From Heliopora coerulea (Eukaryota; Cnidaria; Anthozoa; Scleralcyonacea; Helioporidae), in contig JASJOG010000075.1 of assembly GCA_030142905.1 (NCBI GenBank), forward strand, positions 1,444,501 to 1,508,500: a DNA stretch of 64,000 nt. Reading direction: 5' to 3'. A program made the position numbers and the translations under genes. The notes under the pieces were generated by a model. It ran no database searches. It was not told the DNA's origin and worked only from the letters and a program-made list of their open reading frames with translations. Of this stretch, positions 44,625 through 56,321 are shown piece by piece; the stretch's first letter is position 1, and every line of letters begins with the position of its first letter.

Positions 44625-45404
44625 TTGAAGGTTGACACTGTGGAAAGACATTATCAATGGCAGATGGATTTGGCTGATTTGAGTTATATGGAACAGTATA
44701 ATTCAGGATTTAAATATTTGTTGGTTATAATTGATAGTTATAGTAGATGTGCATGGGTTGAAAAATTAAAGAGAAAAGATTCCATATCCGTAGAAAAAAA
44801 ATTCCAAAAAATAATAACTGAAAATGATGTTGTTTTACCTCAAATCATTCAAAGTGACAGAGGTGGTGAATTTAATTTAATAAAGAAAAATTGTGAATCA
44901 GGCTTGTACGGGAAGATAATCAAATACAAAAATAGCGAAAATTACGAAATGAAAAGCGTATTAGTTGAAAGAGCGATTAGAACTTTAAAAATGATGATTG
45001 CAAATGTAATTTATAAAATTTCAGGAAAAAGACGCAGTAGATATACTAATATTCTGGATATGATAATTGAATGTTACAATAAATCCCCTCACATGGGTAT
45101 TGATAATAATACACCTGACGACATTTATGTTGGAAATAAAAGCATATCTTTAGCATTTAAATATAAAAATAATTTCGACTTTTCGCCATTGTATAAAAAA
45201 AATTAAATTTTGAAGGAAAATTCCAAAGTAAGAGTTTCAAAGCTGAAAAATAAATTTGATAAAGAGACTGTTTTCAATTGGAGTACTGAAATATTTTTTA
45301 TGCATAGAGTTAGATTAACCAATCCTGTAACATATATATTACAAGATAAAAATAACAAAATATTATCTGGTATATTTTATGGAGAGGAATTACAACCGTT
45401 GTAA
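44625..45404 (+). pseudogene. rve integrase of outer Polinton, one in-frame TAA
   Basis: DDE core: Asp in QWQMDLADLSYM, Asp in IIQSDRGGEFN, Glu in LVERAIRTLK. A TAA at 45,204-45,206 is followed in the same frame by an SH3-like C-terminal region (SKVRVSKLKNKFDK..). The N-terminal helix-turn-helix seen in the inner integrase is missing, and no ATG precedes the core in frame, so the start is also lost. No chromodomain. The core motifs differ widely from the inner copy, so the two elements belong to different Polinton lineages. Confidence 0.85.
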
Positions 45405-45447
45405 ACAAAAAAAAAAATAAAATAAAGTGTTAACTAACTGAAAAGGT

Positions 45448-45747
45448 ATGTCAAAGTATATTTTTGGTAGCAACCAGATCAGTAAAAGGAGAATTAATAA
45501 AATGAATAATTTTGAAATCAAATTGTCTCCCGTCATCGATGCAAGAAACGCTGGAAAAGAAATTATTTATCTAAATTCAATATCATCAAAGTTAAAAAAA
45601 AAAAATCGTATTGTAAATACAATAAATCATAATTTATATCACCATTACAATGTCATCCAGCAGCACGATTCGTCTACTTCGCATAAACTTTTACACATCC
45701 AAGTTTGCAAAAGATTTCCTACCTTTTACAAAGATGCCATAACTTGA
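45448..45747 (+). CDS. unknown ORF, 99 aa
   Basis: Basic, Asn-rich; the first half (NNFEIKLSPVIDARNAGKEI) looks coding, the second half less so. Weak support. Confidence 0.3.
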   Translation: MSKYIFGSNQISKRRINKMNNFEIKLSPVIDARNAGKEIIYLNSISSKLKKKNRIVNTINHNLYHHYNVIQQHDSSTSHKLLHIQVCKRFPTFYKDAIT

Positions 45748-45855
45748 ACTTACTACAAGCATGATTTAATATGAAATTGTAAAACAACATATGATTGTAT
45801 TCATATGCGTAACAAATATATAAAAATAAATAATTTATTTTTTCTTTTTAAAGAA

Positions 45856-46468
45856 TAAAACGAACGATGAATATTATCAATGCAATGATGATGATATCAC
45901 TACCGATGACGAAGGAGAAAAACATACAAACAATTTAAATGATTCACATAGAGAACCGAAAAGAAATAATTATGATGATGACGGTGATGAAAATGATGAT
46001 TACATTGAATCTGATTGTTACAACCCCATGTATTTTAATGAAAAGCACAATACAGAAAATAACGATAATATATCTCTCATCACTCATGCTGTTTTAGAAG
46101 AAATTAAAAACAAAAATCCAGAATTATTTAATTCGAATCACCAATAACAAAATTCGGAATCAAAAAAGTCTATTATATTTTCAGATACCACTGAAAATTA
46201 TCTTGATTTTAGCCATGGTAAAAGATATCAATTTAAAAAAAATAATAAAATCAGATTTATTGACAGATTACAAAAATTGACAAAAGCATTATGCATGGCT
46301 GATAAAAGAGATACTTCCTTACCTCGTTTTAATGAAACAGAACTATTATTGATGAAAAATTTTTATAAACAAAAAATCAAAGTGCACGATTTATATTTTT
46401 TGCTCATAGAAAATAATGTATTTCTAAACGTTATGAGAAAAATGTCTAAATATTTAAAAAATATGTAA
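45856..46468 (+). pseudogene. acidic protein gene with one in-frame TAA
   Basis: The frame runs through DDDITTDDEGEKHTNN and DDDGDENDDYIESD acidic blocks. A TAA at 46,145-46,147 stops it, then it continues to 46,468 with a Leu/Lys-rich C-terminal domain (RFIDRLQKLTKALCMADKRD). No clear start codon. Acidic N-terminus plus basic C-terminus is common in capsid-core adaptor proteins; nothing more specific can be said. Confidence 0.45.
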
Positions 46469-46506
46469 TTGAATATTTTATTTCATTTGTATGTATATGT
46501 ATAGAA

Positions 46507-47213
46507 ATGAATGGTGGCGGTGCTGGAAATATACAAAAATTGCAAGTCGTTGACCCCACGATGTTGAAAACTCTAATGGAACAATTTAATGAAAATTTAA
46601 AGCGTCAGAGAATAATAAATAAACTTGATGCATCAGGAATAAATGAAATTATTCATGATTATGACAGATATATGAAAGAACCTGGGAATAGCGCTTTAAA
46701 AGATTCGTTAAATGATAATTTATTATCAAGAGTCGAAAAATATAAAAGGAACACAAAATCTGGTGATAATTTAAAAGATTTGGTTTCCAAAATTAAGGAA
46801 GATTCAGAAGAACACACGAAAACAGATATCGCTCTCAAAAAGCATGCAAAAAGCGTTCAAAATTTCGTGAGAAAGGGATTTATGACGGGTTTATAATAGG
46901 TCCACAAGGTAATAAACTCCAAGTGCGATATGATGATTTTTTAAATGATTTTGGAAGAAATATATCCAAACAAGAAAGTTTCTTACTAAGCAATAAAGAC
47001 AAAGCCAAAGTTATTGCATTTTTAAAAGATAAAATATTGAAAGATGCATATTTTAACAAAGATTTGATTTAAAAAACCACGCCTATTCGTTTCCATGACG
47101 ACGATGTAGGGGAAATGTTGGGTACGTCACAACAAAAGGCATACAAAAAGCAGAAATTGACATGGGACTCGATTAAAAATTATATGCTTTCGGACGACAA
47201 GGAAGACTACTAG
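46507..47213 (+). pseudogene. coiled-coil virion-type protein upstream of protease, frameshift and stop
   Basis: Starts MNGGGAGNIQKLQVVDP; MNGG followed by G fits an adenain type-I cleavage site (M-x-G-G). A long helical region follows to 46,885, then a frame change to FIIGPQGNKLQVRYDDFL, a TAA at 47,070-47,072, and a last block TPIRFHDDDVGEM..YKKQKLTWDSI ending in TAG at 47,211. The pattern resembles a small protein found next to the protease in other Polintons, but its name and role are uncertain. Confidence 0.5.
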
Positions 47214-47233
47214 AAATCAATAAAAGAAAGAAA

Positions 47234-48011
47234 ATGGCATCCCAAGAAGGAGAAAAAGACGCGATCAAACCTCCTCCTCCTTTATACATCAGCAAACATT
47301 TTTTTCAGATATGTCACTCTTACAACACAGCTATTGGATGCAATGACAGCGGTCAAGAACGCATTGTATTGCAAAAGAACAAATTCTGAAGGAAAAAACA
47401 TCGTTCCCTTGACTCTTGGAACGTTTGCCACAGATGAATATCCTGAACGAGCGAAAGTGGCAATAACCAAGAAAAACGAACAGATAATGTTAAATTGGAT
47501 CGCCAACACGCATTCATCTAAAGAACCTGGACAACATTGGGTTTGCATTTTAATGCATCAAATACCTGCAAATCATCAAGACAAAGTCGCCAATACCATA
47601 GGTTCATGGGGGAGTCAGAATTCGAAAAAATTTTTCCGTGAAATTGCGACGACGTTGAAAGCCCTTCATGCGAAATCCAGATCGGAAAGAGCATTGGGCA
47701 AGTGTTCATGCAATTTTGAATTGGTTTTGCCCATCGTACATCAAATACAGCACTTTACTTATATTAACTGCGGTTGGTATGCTATGTACTTTTGCCGATT
47801 GAACGTTAATGATTTGTTTGATTGGGTCGGTGAATTTGCCAATTATGGACAAATCAAGCAAGCTTATCGAATAATTTGTCACTATTTCAGATCGACTTTC
47901 TTTTCACATTCAACTTATCTATCGTTTGCTGATTTCAAATCCAATGTTGAATCAGGTGAAAAACCATACAAACCAAATTTATGGTGCAAGTCTTTAGATT
48001 GCTATTTGTAA
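47234..48011 (+). CDS. PRO: adenain-like cysteine protease
   Basis: The 225-codon frame has GTFATDEYP near the start, HWVCILM (catalytic His) at ~68, and INCGWYAMYF (catalytic Cys) at ~145, the layout of adenovirus-type C5 proteases found in Polintons. The usual acidic/Asn residue between them falls in NTIGSWGS and is not clearly present. In-frame ATG is at 47,343; an ATG at 47,234 is in another frame, and a T7 run plus TTTCAG at 47,301-47,309 marks either a frameshift or a 3' splice site. The enzyme would cleave capsid precursors; candidate substrates with QxGG/QxGAG motifs lie at 58-59 kb. Confidence 0.78.
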
Positions 48012-48030
48012 TATATATATATATATATAA

Positions 48031-48470
48031 CTATATATTGTAACAAAATGTTTTTTTTCTTTTAAAATGAAAAATAGTCAATAAATACACATTTTTAAAT
48101 AATTTTTTATTAAAAACATACAAATTGGTGTTTTTAAAAATACCTTGTCTTATTCTAGCGTTATCAGATACATCGTGAGTATTATCTAAAAGTATGTAAG
48201 GATGCGATTCATTTGAATAGTCAAATGCGAGTTTTAATAATACTTTACATTCTTTACTATTATATCCTCTCGATCTCATCACATGCTTAATATTTCGCGA
48301 ATCACCTTTGTTAGGAAATAATATGATGTAATTTGCATTACTGAACAACATGCGAAATTTATCGGTAGAAAACATCAAATCTTGCACAACCATTACATAA
48401 TTGACATTTTCATGATGACATTTTCTAGTAACAATTTCTTTTATATATATAGCACGGAACCATCCAGTAA
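48031..48470 (-). pseudogene. C-terminal remnant of the packaging ATPase
   Basis: The frame from ~48,450 reads TRKCHHENVNYVMVVQDLMF, then LFSNANYIILFPNKGDSRNI and HPYILLDNT. These are the sensor and C-terminal segments of Polinton/adintovirus packaging ATPases (HHENxN...xQxLF, xxlFxNxxD, PYxLLD). The Walker A and B part is absent: immediately upstream is PolB sequence. So a deletion removed the first half of this gene. The end near 48,031 has low-complexity sequence. Confidence 0.7.
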
Positions 48471-51400
48471 TGCATTTAAACAGCGCCATAATTTCAATCT
48501 AGCATAAGATGTCACATATGCTCCTATTGCAATCGATGATCTATCCCTTTTGTAATTTTGACCTAACTTATAATTGCACACCACTCTTGCTGTATCCGGA
48601 TACAAAATGTCGAAATAAACAGATTTGTACTGCTTGTTAAAAACATGTTCTGCAAGTTCATAACCGTTTTTCACGAAATATACACTAGATTTGTCATAAT
48701 TCTTACACAGCTTCCCCCATAAAAAGTTCAAAATTAATTTCATCATAGTCCTCATTGCATCATTTCTTTGGATTGGAATTTCTTTCCAATCTATAAAAAT
48801 CCCAAATGCATTCAATATATCATCGCTTAATTGTCTTCTCAATGATTCTGATAATGAATCGTCACTCGAGTTTACTTTATTAATTCCTGAATATTTTACT
48901 TTCAAGCTGTGAAACTTAGAAACAAAATTATCGAATATTTTTTCTTTCCTCTCATAAAATAATAGTTCTTGACATTCATTCAATTTGTATCCGTTATCCA
49001 AACTTTCGTAAATTTTGTGCAAAGACCATGTTCCTCTCAGCATGCGATCATCATCGGAATGACAGCAATTTTTATCCCGATTCTTGAATTTTTGGCACAA
49101 ATTGCACAACAAGAACAGCAACTTGCCGTCCACTTTAGAAGGTAAAATAGGAAATAGTAATTTTCTCGGTGGTAAAATATCGCATTTCAAAAATCCACAT
49201 TTTCTATTAACACTTTTCATTTCGCTGAATATAATATTCCGAATGGAACGACAATCAGTAAAAATTTTAGGATGACCTATGGGGTATTCATTCTCATACT
49301 GCACACTAGGATATAAAGAATTGAAATCGACATGATGGATTTTTCCTTCTCTCGATTCACAATCTTTATATAAAACCGAACACGATGTTCTTCTACCATA
49401 CATTGCATCTCTTATTTTCAAGGGGGATTTTGACAATAACGTGCATGTTTCGTCAGATAACAAATCGGAATTCATTTCACATTCTTTCATTACCACTAAT
49501 CGTGTAACATAGTATTCGATATAATTCAATCTCGATTTTGTTTCCGAATTAAGTTTACCGAAATTTTTCATTAATTTCTTATTGAAGCCGTCAGAAGAGA
49601 AACATTGATCGCATCCGTGGAAAAAACATCCGTTAAATTCAAAAGCAGTGTCCGTATTTTCATTGTAACCATCTACAAAATACTTGCCGATTTTATATTC
49701 CCCTAACGGGTGATATTTCCACCGAAAATTTTCGGGAATTTCACATTCCAAACGGATTTTAGCTAACCATTTTAATGCTATATCACTTTGTTGTTTTCCT
49801 GTCTTTCCTAAACTATGATATCCGTATGGTGGCTCGATAGCTAACTTATCATTCATATCATTCATTTTTAAAAATACATTTAGTGACAGAGAAGCCGTGG
49901 TCACTATCAAATTATCGAATAACACTTCTACGCCGGAATTCTCATAAACAATAGTATGAAATTTTACCAGACATTTACTCAAAACATGAACGTCGTTCGC
50001 AAGACATAAGGCTCTTCTAATTTTTTCTTCTCATACCATTTTTCAAATTCCCTCAACTCCCCTTCGTCGAAATTATTTAATGAAAACATGGATTTATCAG
50101 GACATGGACCCTCGTAATTCAAATCTGTCATTTCATACGGATAAAATCCTTTTGCAAGTTCGTTTTGTAATCCCAACATTTTTATCATGTTTTTCAACGA
50201 CGTGCAGGTCATTAACATAGAATCTTGAACGATGGCATTTTCGTACGACATCTGAAATATTCTATATCCATTCATGATTGCTTTGAGAATAACGTTTTCA
50301 CAACAGACCAAATACCGCAATAAAAATAAGGTATCGAATTTCGATGCATTATGTGCATACCACTTACTTTTAACCCCTTCCTCGGCCACTTTGAGGAAAA
50401 ATTTCCCGAAATCTTTCAATGTATCTTCCCCTTCGAAATAATACCAATTTTCATCAATCGAACACCTTGTACAATTTTGAACATCATTCATGCAAATATT
50501 ACAAAATTTATGAATGACAGCATAAAAAGGAACAAATATTCCACAACTGTCAGGATCGCTTTTTGTTTCAAAATCAAATACGTAAATGCAATATTTTTCT
50601 TTGGCATTCGATGTATAATTTACACCTGTTTTTTTTTTTAGAAATATGGACAAAACAATGATGAATTTTCTGACGCTGTTTTAAACACGTTGAACAATAT
50701 ATATTTTCGCAATCATGATATTTTCTTTTATTGTTCGCATTTACAATTTCATAACGCTTACAAACAGATTCGCATTTTTCACAGAAAAAATAAATTTGGC
50801 AAGCAGATCATTTTTCGGATCGTTCACCGAAGGTGTTAACTTTCAAATAATGATTCTTCAAGCATTGCTCATCGAAAAAATACAAATTACACAGAAGACA
50901 TTTCACTTTCTTTTTATTCTCCTCCGAAACAATTTCAGTATGACAGCACAGGCATTTATAACAGAAATTAGATAAGCGGCATGTGTGATTGAAATTGTGT
51001 TTCAAACGAAAACATTTCGAACAAAATTCCGAAGATTTATCTCCGTATAAAAAAGTGCTTAAATTCGAAACAATGTCAAAATGCTGTTTATTTTGAAACA
51101 ATATTATTTTTCAATAATCCATTGTTTTAATCTTGGATCTTGACGCGGCCGCGAGAAACAAATCATAAAACAAAATCGGTAAATCATTTTCTTCTTCATT
51201 TTTTGTAAAAACACAAATGATAATTTTTATCTTTCAGATAATTTTCATACAACTTCACATCAAACATGGGGTTATCGGAAATTTCATCTTTCTTCACAAA
51301 ACAGCTGCATTCAATTTCAAATAAACGGTCTTCAGTAATCACATTCAAATATCTATCATATCCAGCCAAAAATGCTTTCCATAATTCAGATCTTTCATTC

Positions 51401-52048
51401 ATAGAAATGGACAACAGTACCACACGTGCCAAACAATGATTTTCACATAAATCATTGAATTTTTTCCTTCCGTTTCCTGTTAAATTATAATTTAATCCGC
51501 TACCTAAAATAAATTTATTATTTCTAATACCTAATGTCTTTTTCTTTCTCTTATCCAACACAAGTCTCATCACGATCATGGTTCCAGACCAACGACCGTC
51601 TAACAAAATATTATCATTACTCTGCAAATGTGAATTTAATTCTTTGAATATTCTATCGACAGTTATGTCAGATTTCGTGACTGTTGCGGTCGTAAATTCT
51701 CTACTTGGAAATTTATCAAAAAAATATTCTGAACAACATGGTATTCAATTTCACTGTCTGTTTCGCAACAGTCAACAAGTGAGCGATTATCCTCCTTAAA
51801 ACCATTTGCAATACAATATTACCAGGAATTTCACTATCGTAATGTTCCATTTTCGACAAATCAAAATCGTAACGAAATATTTCACTGATAATGCGCAGGC
51901 GTGCATATTCCACCATATTCAAATGTTTCACGTTAATGTCATTTTGAAATACATTAGTACGCTTTCGAGGGATATAACTTACAAGATCTTGAATTTCATC
52001 CTCGTTAAATCTCAGTCTCCTCTTCCCTTCCTGTTGTCCTTCTGCCAT
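48441..52048 (-). pseudogene. PolB: family B DNA polymerase of outer Polinton, many breaks, lacking motif C
   Basis: Reading from MAEGQQEGKR at 52,048: an N-terminal domain with LDGRWSGTMIVMRLV, Cys-rich zinc sites (CSKCFRLKH.., CYKCLCCH.., CENIYCSTCL), Exo I YVFDFETK at ~50,580, Exo II WYAHNASKFDTLFLL, Exo III region near 50,005, a FEFNGCFFHGCDQCF domain, motif A VDFNSLYPSV at ~49,320 and motif B LILNFLWGK at ~48,730. It ends at SVLYI, exactly where motif C (YxDTDS) should follow; instead ATPase sequence begins. Breaks: frameshifts at ~51,722 (T-run), ~51,200, ~50,636 (A-run) and ~50,000; TGA at 51,113-51,111 and 50,810-50,808. Without the catalytic aspartates of motif C it cannot be active. 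Confidence 0.88.
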
Positions 52049-52303
52049 TATCTCTTTGTGAACAATTTCGAATAACACGTAAGCAATTCAGCAATTTAAA
52101 TATCGTGAAGGAATGTATTCAATCGAACCGTCTACATTGTCAGCATCATCATCTGTATTAACACTATTTTTGTAAATGATAACACATGAAAGTCACATAT
52201 AATTACCTGATTTATATATATATAAATATATATAAATTCAACACTTACTCACTTTACAGAAACATCGCACCAACATTCAAATCTGTTATTCTGGCAGAAC
52301 AAC

Positions 52304-52624
52304 ATGTCTAACGGAATCATCGAAGTATTTTATAACGGACGTTTGAATAATAACGAATGGGCAACCTTCAGCGACGATGATGAAAATATTGCTTTCATTC
52401 AAGAACTATTCATTGAAGCAGTACTACACTTCGTTGAAACAGATGGTGATCCAATACATATTTACCCATATACTGTGGAAGAAATAGAATTGAGACTTGA
52501 CAATTTAAAAAAAAAATTTTTAATATTTCCTCAAAATTTATCCGACAGAATAAACGTAATAATAAATTTTATAAAAAGAAAATCAAATGAAAATAAATAT
52601 CTAGGAGTAAAAGTATATGTTTAA
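52304..52624 (+). CDS. unknown acidic protein, 106 aa
   Basis: Acidic N-terminal half (FSDDDENIAFIQELFIEAVL), helical C-terminal half. Divergent from PolB with ~255 bp between, which probably holds a two-way promoter. A GTATATG..TTTCAG stretch joins its end to the next gene in frame, so a very short intron is conceivable. Confidence 0.5.
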   Translation: MSNGIIEVFYNGRLNNNEWATFSDDDENIAFIQELFIEAVLHFVETDGDPIHIYPYTVEEIELRLDNLKKKFLIFPQNLSDRINVIINFIKRKSNENKYLGVKVYV

Positions 52625-52643
52625 TTCTTTAATCTTATTTCAG

Positions 52644-53222
52644 ATGTCAAGCATTCAAACTTCGAAAAGAAAGAGAAAAAAAATTCGAAGTAATCAGTTA
52701 CCAGAAATTGTAACTGTACAGTGTAAAGATAACACTCTAAAAAACAAAAGATGTAAAAAAAAGACACGTAGAACTAGCCATTGCTGGATTCATTTACAAA
52801 AATATAGAAATTTAAGAGTGAAAAAATCCAAAATTCCGAATGCAGGATTCGGTTTATTTGCTGCAAAAAAAACTTTTAAACGAGGAGAAACAATAGGATT
52901 ATATACTGGAAGACGTGTGAAAAATAAAGTGTTAGATAAATTTTATGCAAATCATCCAAAATATCAAGGTCTGGCACCATATAGTATATGTGATGGATTC
53001 GATGACGATTCATGGTGCATAAATGCAAACCGCAGCAGCGACGGTGCGGTAAGATATGCAAATGATGTGGGATTAAACTGAGCAAACATGTATTCCAAAA
53101 TAGTAAACAAACGTCCGATCCAATTTAGAACTTATGCTGAAAAAAGAATAAATCCTGGGCAAGAAATATGTCATATGGAAGAAATTACTGGCAAAATAGG
53201 AAAACATCCAAATCGATTGTAA
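52644..53222 (+). pseudogene. viral-type SET-domain methyltransferase, one in-frame TGA
   Basis: Basic start (SKRKRKKIRSN), then a zinc-knuckle CKDNTLKNKRCKKK..HCWIH, then the SET domain: KIPNAGFGLFAAKKTFKRG (N-terminal strand), ETIGLYTGR, CINANRSSDGAVRYANDVG (cofactor-binding NxR-like region). After a TGA at 53,079-53,081 the frame continues with RINPGQEICHMEEI (the GEEI-like C-terminal strand). Proteins of this build methylate lysines, often of histones, in DNA viruses and algae. A host-chromatin role here is inferred. The NHxC-type post-SET is weak. One nonsense codon breaks it. Confidence 0.8.
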
Positions 53223-53262
53223 AAAGAAAGAAACGTAAAACATGATATAATAATAAAATAAT

Positions 53263-53957
53263 TCATATATTTATTTTTGTCAAAGGTACAATTTTTTTTA
53301 ACAATAATACAATAATAATACAACAAGCAAGCCTGACAGATATGAAAATAATAACAGGTAAATTAAAACTGAGACTATCCTTACGTTCGACAATACGTTT
53401 ACAAATTGTTGCATCATCACCGGATCTATCATTTTCCACGTTCTCCTTTGTTTTCACAGAACCAATTTCCAACACGCTAGAATTATATACCTTCCAAGGA
53501 ATAACCTTAACTTCTTCAGTTAAACCATCTGGGCATTCCGGTTTCCAAACACAACAATAAGAATTTATCACAACGAGATAACATTCAAACCTATGAACAT
53601 AATACCAATTAAAATCAGAATTTACTAAATGACCCCAACCGTTACAGACATCAATCTTTAGCATATCTAATGCATCAATCAGTCCTGAGTCAACGTTTCC
53701 ACACAAATCTTTTTTCTTTCCGGAGAAATACTCTCCACCACGTGTATTACTTCGTCTTCGAGTTCGTTGGTCGAAATTTCCCTTTCAGGTACGACTCTGA
53801 CGGATTCAGAGTTGTCGACGACTTCTTTAGAGATGCCGACAGCCTTTGCTGATCCACTGTTATACCAAGTACTTCTTCCACCACCGCCATCACTTTTGAT
53901 CTTAAATAAAATAAAAACGAATAAATCAACATCTGTATAATGTTGAAGTATAATCAT
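53263..53957 (-). pseudogene. Cys-containing membrane protein, probable frameshift
   Basis: The frame 53,706-53,263 has a Cys-rich ectodomain-like part (CNGWGHLVNSDFNWYYV.., CCVWKPECPDG) and a single hydrophobic helix near its end (LPVIIFISVRLACCIIIVLLL) followed by Lys. An overlapping upstream frame (53,957-53,679) begins with a hydrophobic stretch and an acidic region, and probably belongs to the same chain after a frameshift near 53,700. It resembles a type I viral surface or membrane protein only in layout; no family is recognised. Confidence 0.5.
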
Positions 53958-54087
53958 ATAAAACCATATAATTTATTATTACCAGTATAAAATCAGCGTT
54001 GACAAAAGCCGACACAAAAACAAACAAACAAAATGAATCTCACGATCATTCCCATCCTCGAAATTTTTTTTCAAAACAGTCAAACGA

Positions 54088-54423
54088 ATGTCGTGCATTA
54101 AAAATTGCGGGTCTATTTATACAAATGACATACGTCATAACATGTATAAATATGGAACCGTATTTCCAAAATTCATCATCATTAAAAGTCACCCATCATG
54201 GCATGTTGTAAATTACACAAATTATGTTCAATGGAAGGCTTTGCAAGTAAAATGCACCATGAAATGCTTAAAAGATTATTTAAACATTGTGCGAAAAACG
54301 TTGATTGGAAACATCGTCGACTACAACGATTTAGACATATACCTATATATTTATTTAAAGGATGCAGCGGAAGACATCTTGCATCGATATCGCAATGACA
54401 TTTTACTTTACAACCTTCACTAA
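54088..54423 (+). CDS. unknown protein, 111 aa
   Basis: Lys/Tyr-rich with several Cys; coding composition in the middle, but a competing overlapping frame exists (54,198-54,398). Weakly supported. Confidence 0.35.
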   Translation: MSCIKNCGSIYTNDIRHNMYKYGTVFPKFIIIKSHPSWHVVNYTNYVQWKALQVKCTMKCLKDYLNIVRKTLIGNIVDYNDLDIYLYIYLKDAAEDILHRYRNDILLYNLH

Positions 54424-54506
54424 TCACTCAGAAGAAAATTTGGTATCCTGTACTAAGTTTACATCATATAGAGCCAACAAAATCATTCTCATTTCTAACG
54501 AAGACC

Positions 54507-55535
54507 ATGTTACCTATCGGATGTTTATATGTGATTTCATATAATGAAGAATTTCTTAACAAGTACGATTTGAAATATATCTCAACGTTAGACGTTACAA
54601 TGGAATTAACCGTCATAAACTACATGATATATCACTCGTCGAACGAACAGATTATAGACGTGTTATCTGAAGCGATGGGATTGAGGCTTAAATGCGACAC
54701 CGAGTTCGAGCTTAAACTATTCATCACAGACGACATAAACCTGTCAACACTACGTCATGAACCTAAACCGTATTATAACCACATCCCATACTCCATGCAG
54801 CCATTCTCAATATGCCACTTTGCCCAAGAACAACCACAAGCAAAAGCAATAGAAGAAGAACCAAAGGCCGATAAATGGATATCTCCCATCACACATTTCT
54901 TAATGACAACAAATTGGACAACATCATCCAAGAAATCGAACGAAAGAGAAAAAGAGCTTTACACCATGAAACTTCACACCGATCCACAAATCTCAGCACT
55001 CCAAAACATAGCCGCCAACAAATTCAAACCCATATTTCCGAAGACCGCCACGAATGCTCTCCAATCAACACACCCAAACCACTCTTCCATGACTACGGGA
55101 ACAAACCTTCCCTCAATCAGGTTCATCCCTCTACAACCGATTCTACCATCAACGACAAGCCATCTCCAACAAGTTTATCAAACGATCTACAATTTACAAT
55201 CGAAGATATCACCGATGATGATGAAACAACCCCAGAAAACGACATCGATGCAAACTCCATTCGAGACAACGGAAGCAAACAATCAAGAAACGACGCTGCA
55301 GCCTTTTCAACCTCCAGACCAATTAATACCAAATGTTACATTGTTCCAACAAGAAACAATGAAGACAATCGTAAGCGAGAATCATCTTCAAATAATGGAC
55401 ACAACCCCTCCGTACACCTCGATGACGAACACATCCGCGTATGGGATAACGACACCGATCACGAACCAACATGTGATGATGCCGTGGGACAACAACCTCA
55501 CGAACACAACCATGAATTTAATGAGTCAAGATTGA
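54507..55535 (+). CDS. unknown ORF overlapping the AT-hook gene in another frame
   Basis: 342 codons. The first ~120 residues look like a folded domain (NEEFLNKYDLKYISTLDV, then LRLKCDTEFELKLFITDD). From 54,875 the frame runs 660 nt on top of the AT-hook gene and becomes Thr/Gln/Pro-rich, a typical by-product of the other frame. The real gene may stop near 54,880 or shift into the AT-hook frame. Confidence 0.45.
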   Translation: MLPIGCLYVISYNEEFLNKYDLKYISTLDVTMELTVINYMIYHSSNEQIIDVLSEAMGLRLKCDTEFELKLFITDDINLSTLRHEPKPYYNHIPYSMQPFSICHFAQEQPQAKAIEEEPKADKWISPITHFLMTTNWTTSSKKSNEREKELYTMKLHTDPQISALQNIAANKFKPIFPKTATNALQSTHPNHSSMTTGTNLPSIRFIPLQPILPSTTSHLQQVYQTIYNLQSKISPMMMKQPQKTTSMQTPFETTEANNQETTLQPFQPPDQLIPNVTLFQQETMKTIVSENHLQIMDTTPPYTSMTNTSAYGITTPITNQHVMMPWDNNLTNTTMNLMSQD

Positions 55536-55867
55536 ATGAGCTGCAATTATCAACCGATATACTTCGAACCAAACGAAAATACACCAAGAGAAAACAACCT
55601 ATAAAAAAAAAAAAACACACAACACAACCGATGAAACCTAAAAGAAAGTACACAAAACGAAAGACCACACATGATACAGCCAAACAAACAGCACAATTGG
55701 TGAAAAGAAAATGAGGACGACCAAAAAAAATTATGACAGGAACAGTTTGCAGACAACTTCAACATTACAATTTCTTAAAAAATATTTCCTTCAAAGATTT
55801 CGACAAATATAGATGTAGCATAATACATTACGGTAAAAAGTTTTTAATTTACGAAAAAAAGCATTGA
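54875..55867 (+). pseudogene. AT-hook protein, one in-frame TGA
   Basis: 279 codons to a TGA at 55,712-55,714, then 51 more in the same frame to 55,867. Acidic, Asn/Ser-rich first 200 residues; then repeated basic blocks RKYTKRKQP, KRKYTKRKTT and, spanning the stop, KRK-GRPKK, an AT-hook (the stop may be a CGA Arg changed to TGA). AT-hooks bind the minor groove of AT-rich DNA, which suits this AT-rich element. Its ATG overlaps a stop (TAAATGG). It could be a DNA-condensing or tethering protein. Confidence 0.6.
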
Positions 55868-55910
55868 ATATGAATTTCTTTACACATACAAGCTAACGAC
55901 AGTTGCTGAA

Positions 55911-56156
55911 TTGACAAACGGTATACTGAACTCTGGTGAAATTGCCAATTACATCTTATGTCCCGGATTTACAGAAACCTATTTGTTCATCACGATAACA
56001 CTCGACTGCTTTTTCAAATACGCATCACTCATCAATTGCATGGCTAAGCTGTATTCCATGGAAACCATTGCCAATGTATGCATCTTGCATTTAAGAGAGA
56101 ACATGCATGCAATACATGTAAATATAGATACTATTTACCTCACTTTTTTGTTTTAA
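55911..56156 (+). CDS. unknown ORF, 81 aa
   Basis: Cys- and Leu-rich, no motif; may be chance. Confidence 0.25.
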   Translation: MTNGILNSGEIANYILCPGFTETYLFITITLDCFFKYASLINCMAKLYSMETIANVCILHLRENMHAIHVNIDTIYLTFLF

Positions 56157-56321
56157 AATTTTGTAAATTTTGTAGATGCAAAAAAGAACTCAATATCATT
56201 AAGTTGTTCTTAGATGACATTTTCGAACATCGATGTATTACTTCTTAATTTCAATTTTTCTTTCATTTTAAACTTTTATATCAAAATCTGTAAATATGAT
56301 AATGTCATGTTTAATAAAATC

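Noticed and set aside
52613..52643. 31-nt intron joining the 106-aa ORF to the SET gene
   Set aside because: In frame with GT/AG ends, but shorter than typical animal introns; kept only as a remark.
25362..53081. Stop-codon reassignment or programmed readthrough in the Polinton genes
   Set aside because: In-frame stops include TAA, TAG and TGA, and frameshifts occur too, so ordinary decay or sequence error explains them better.
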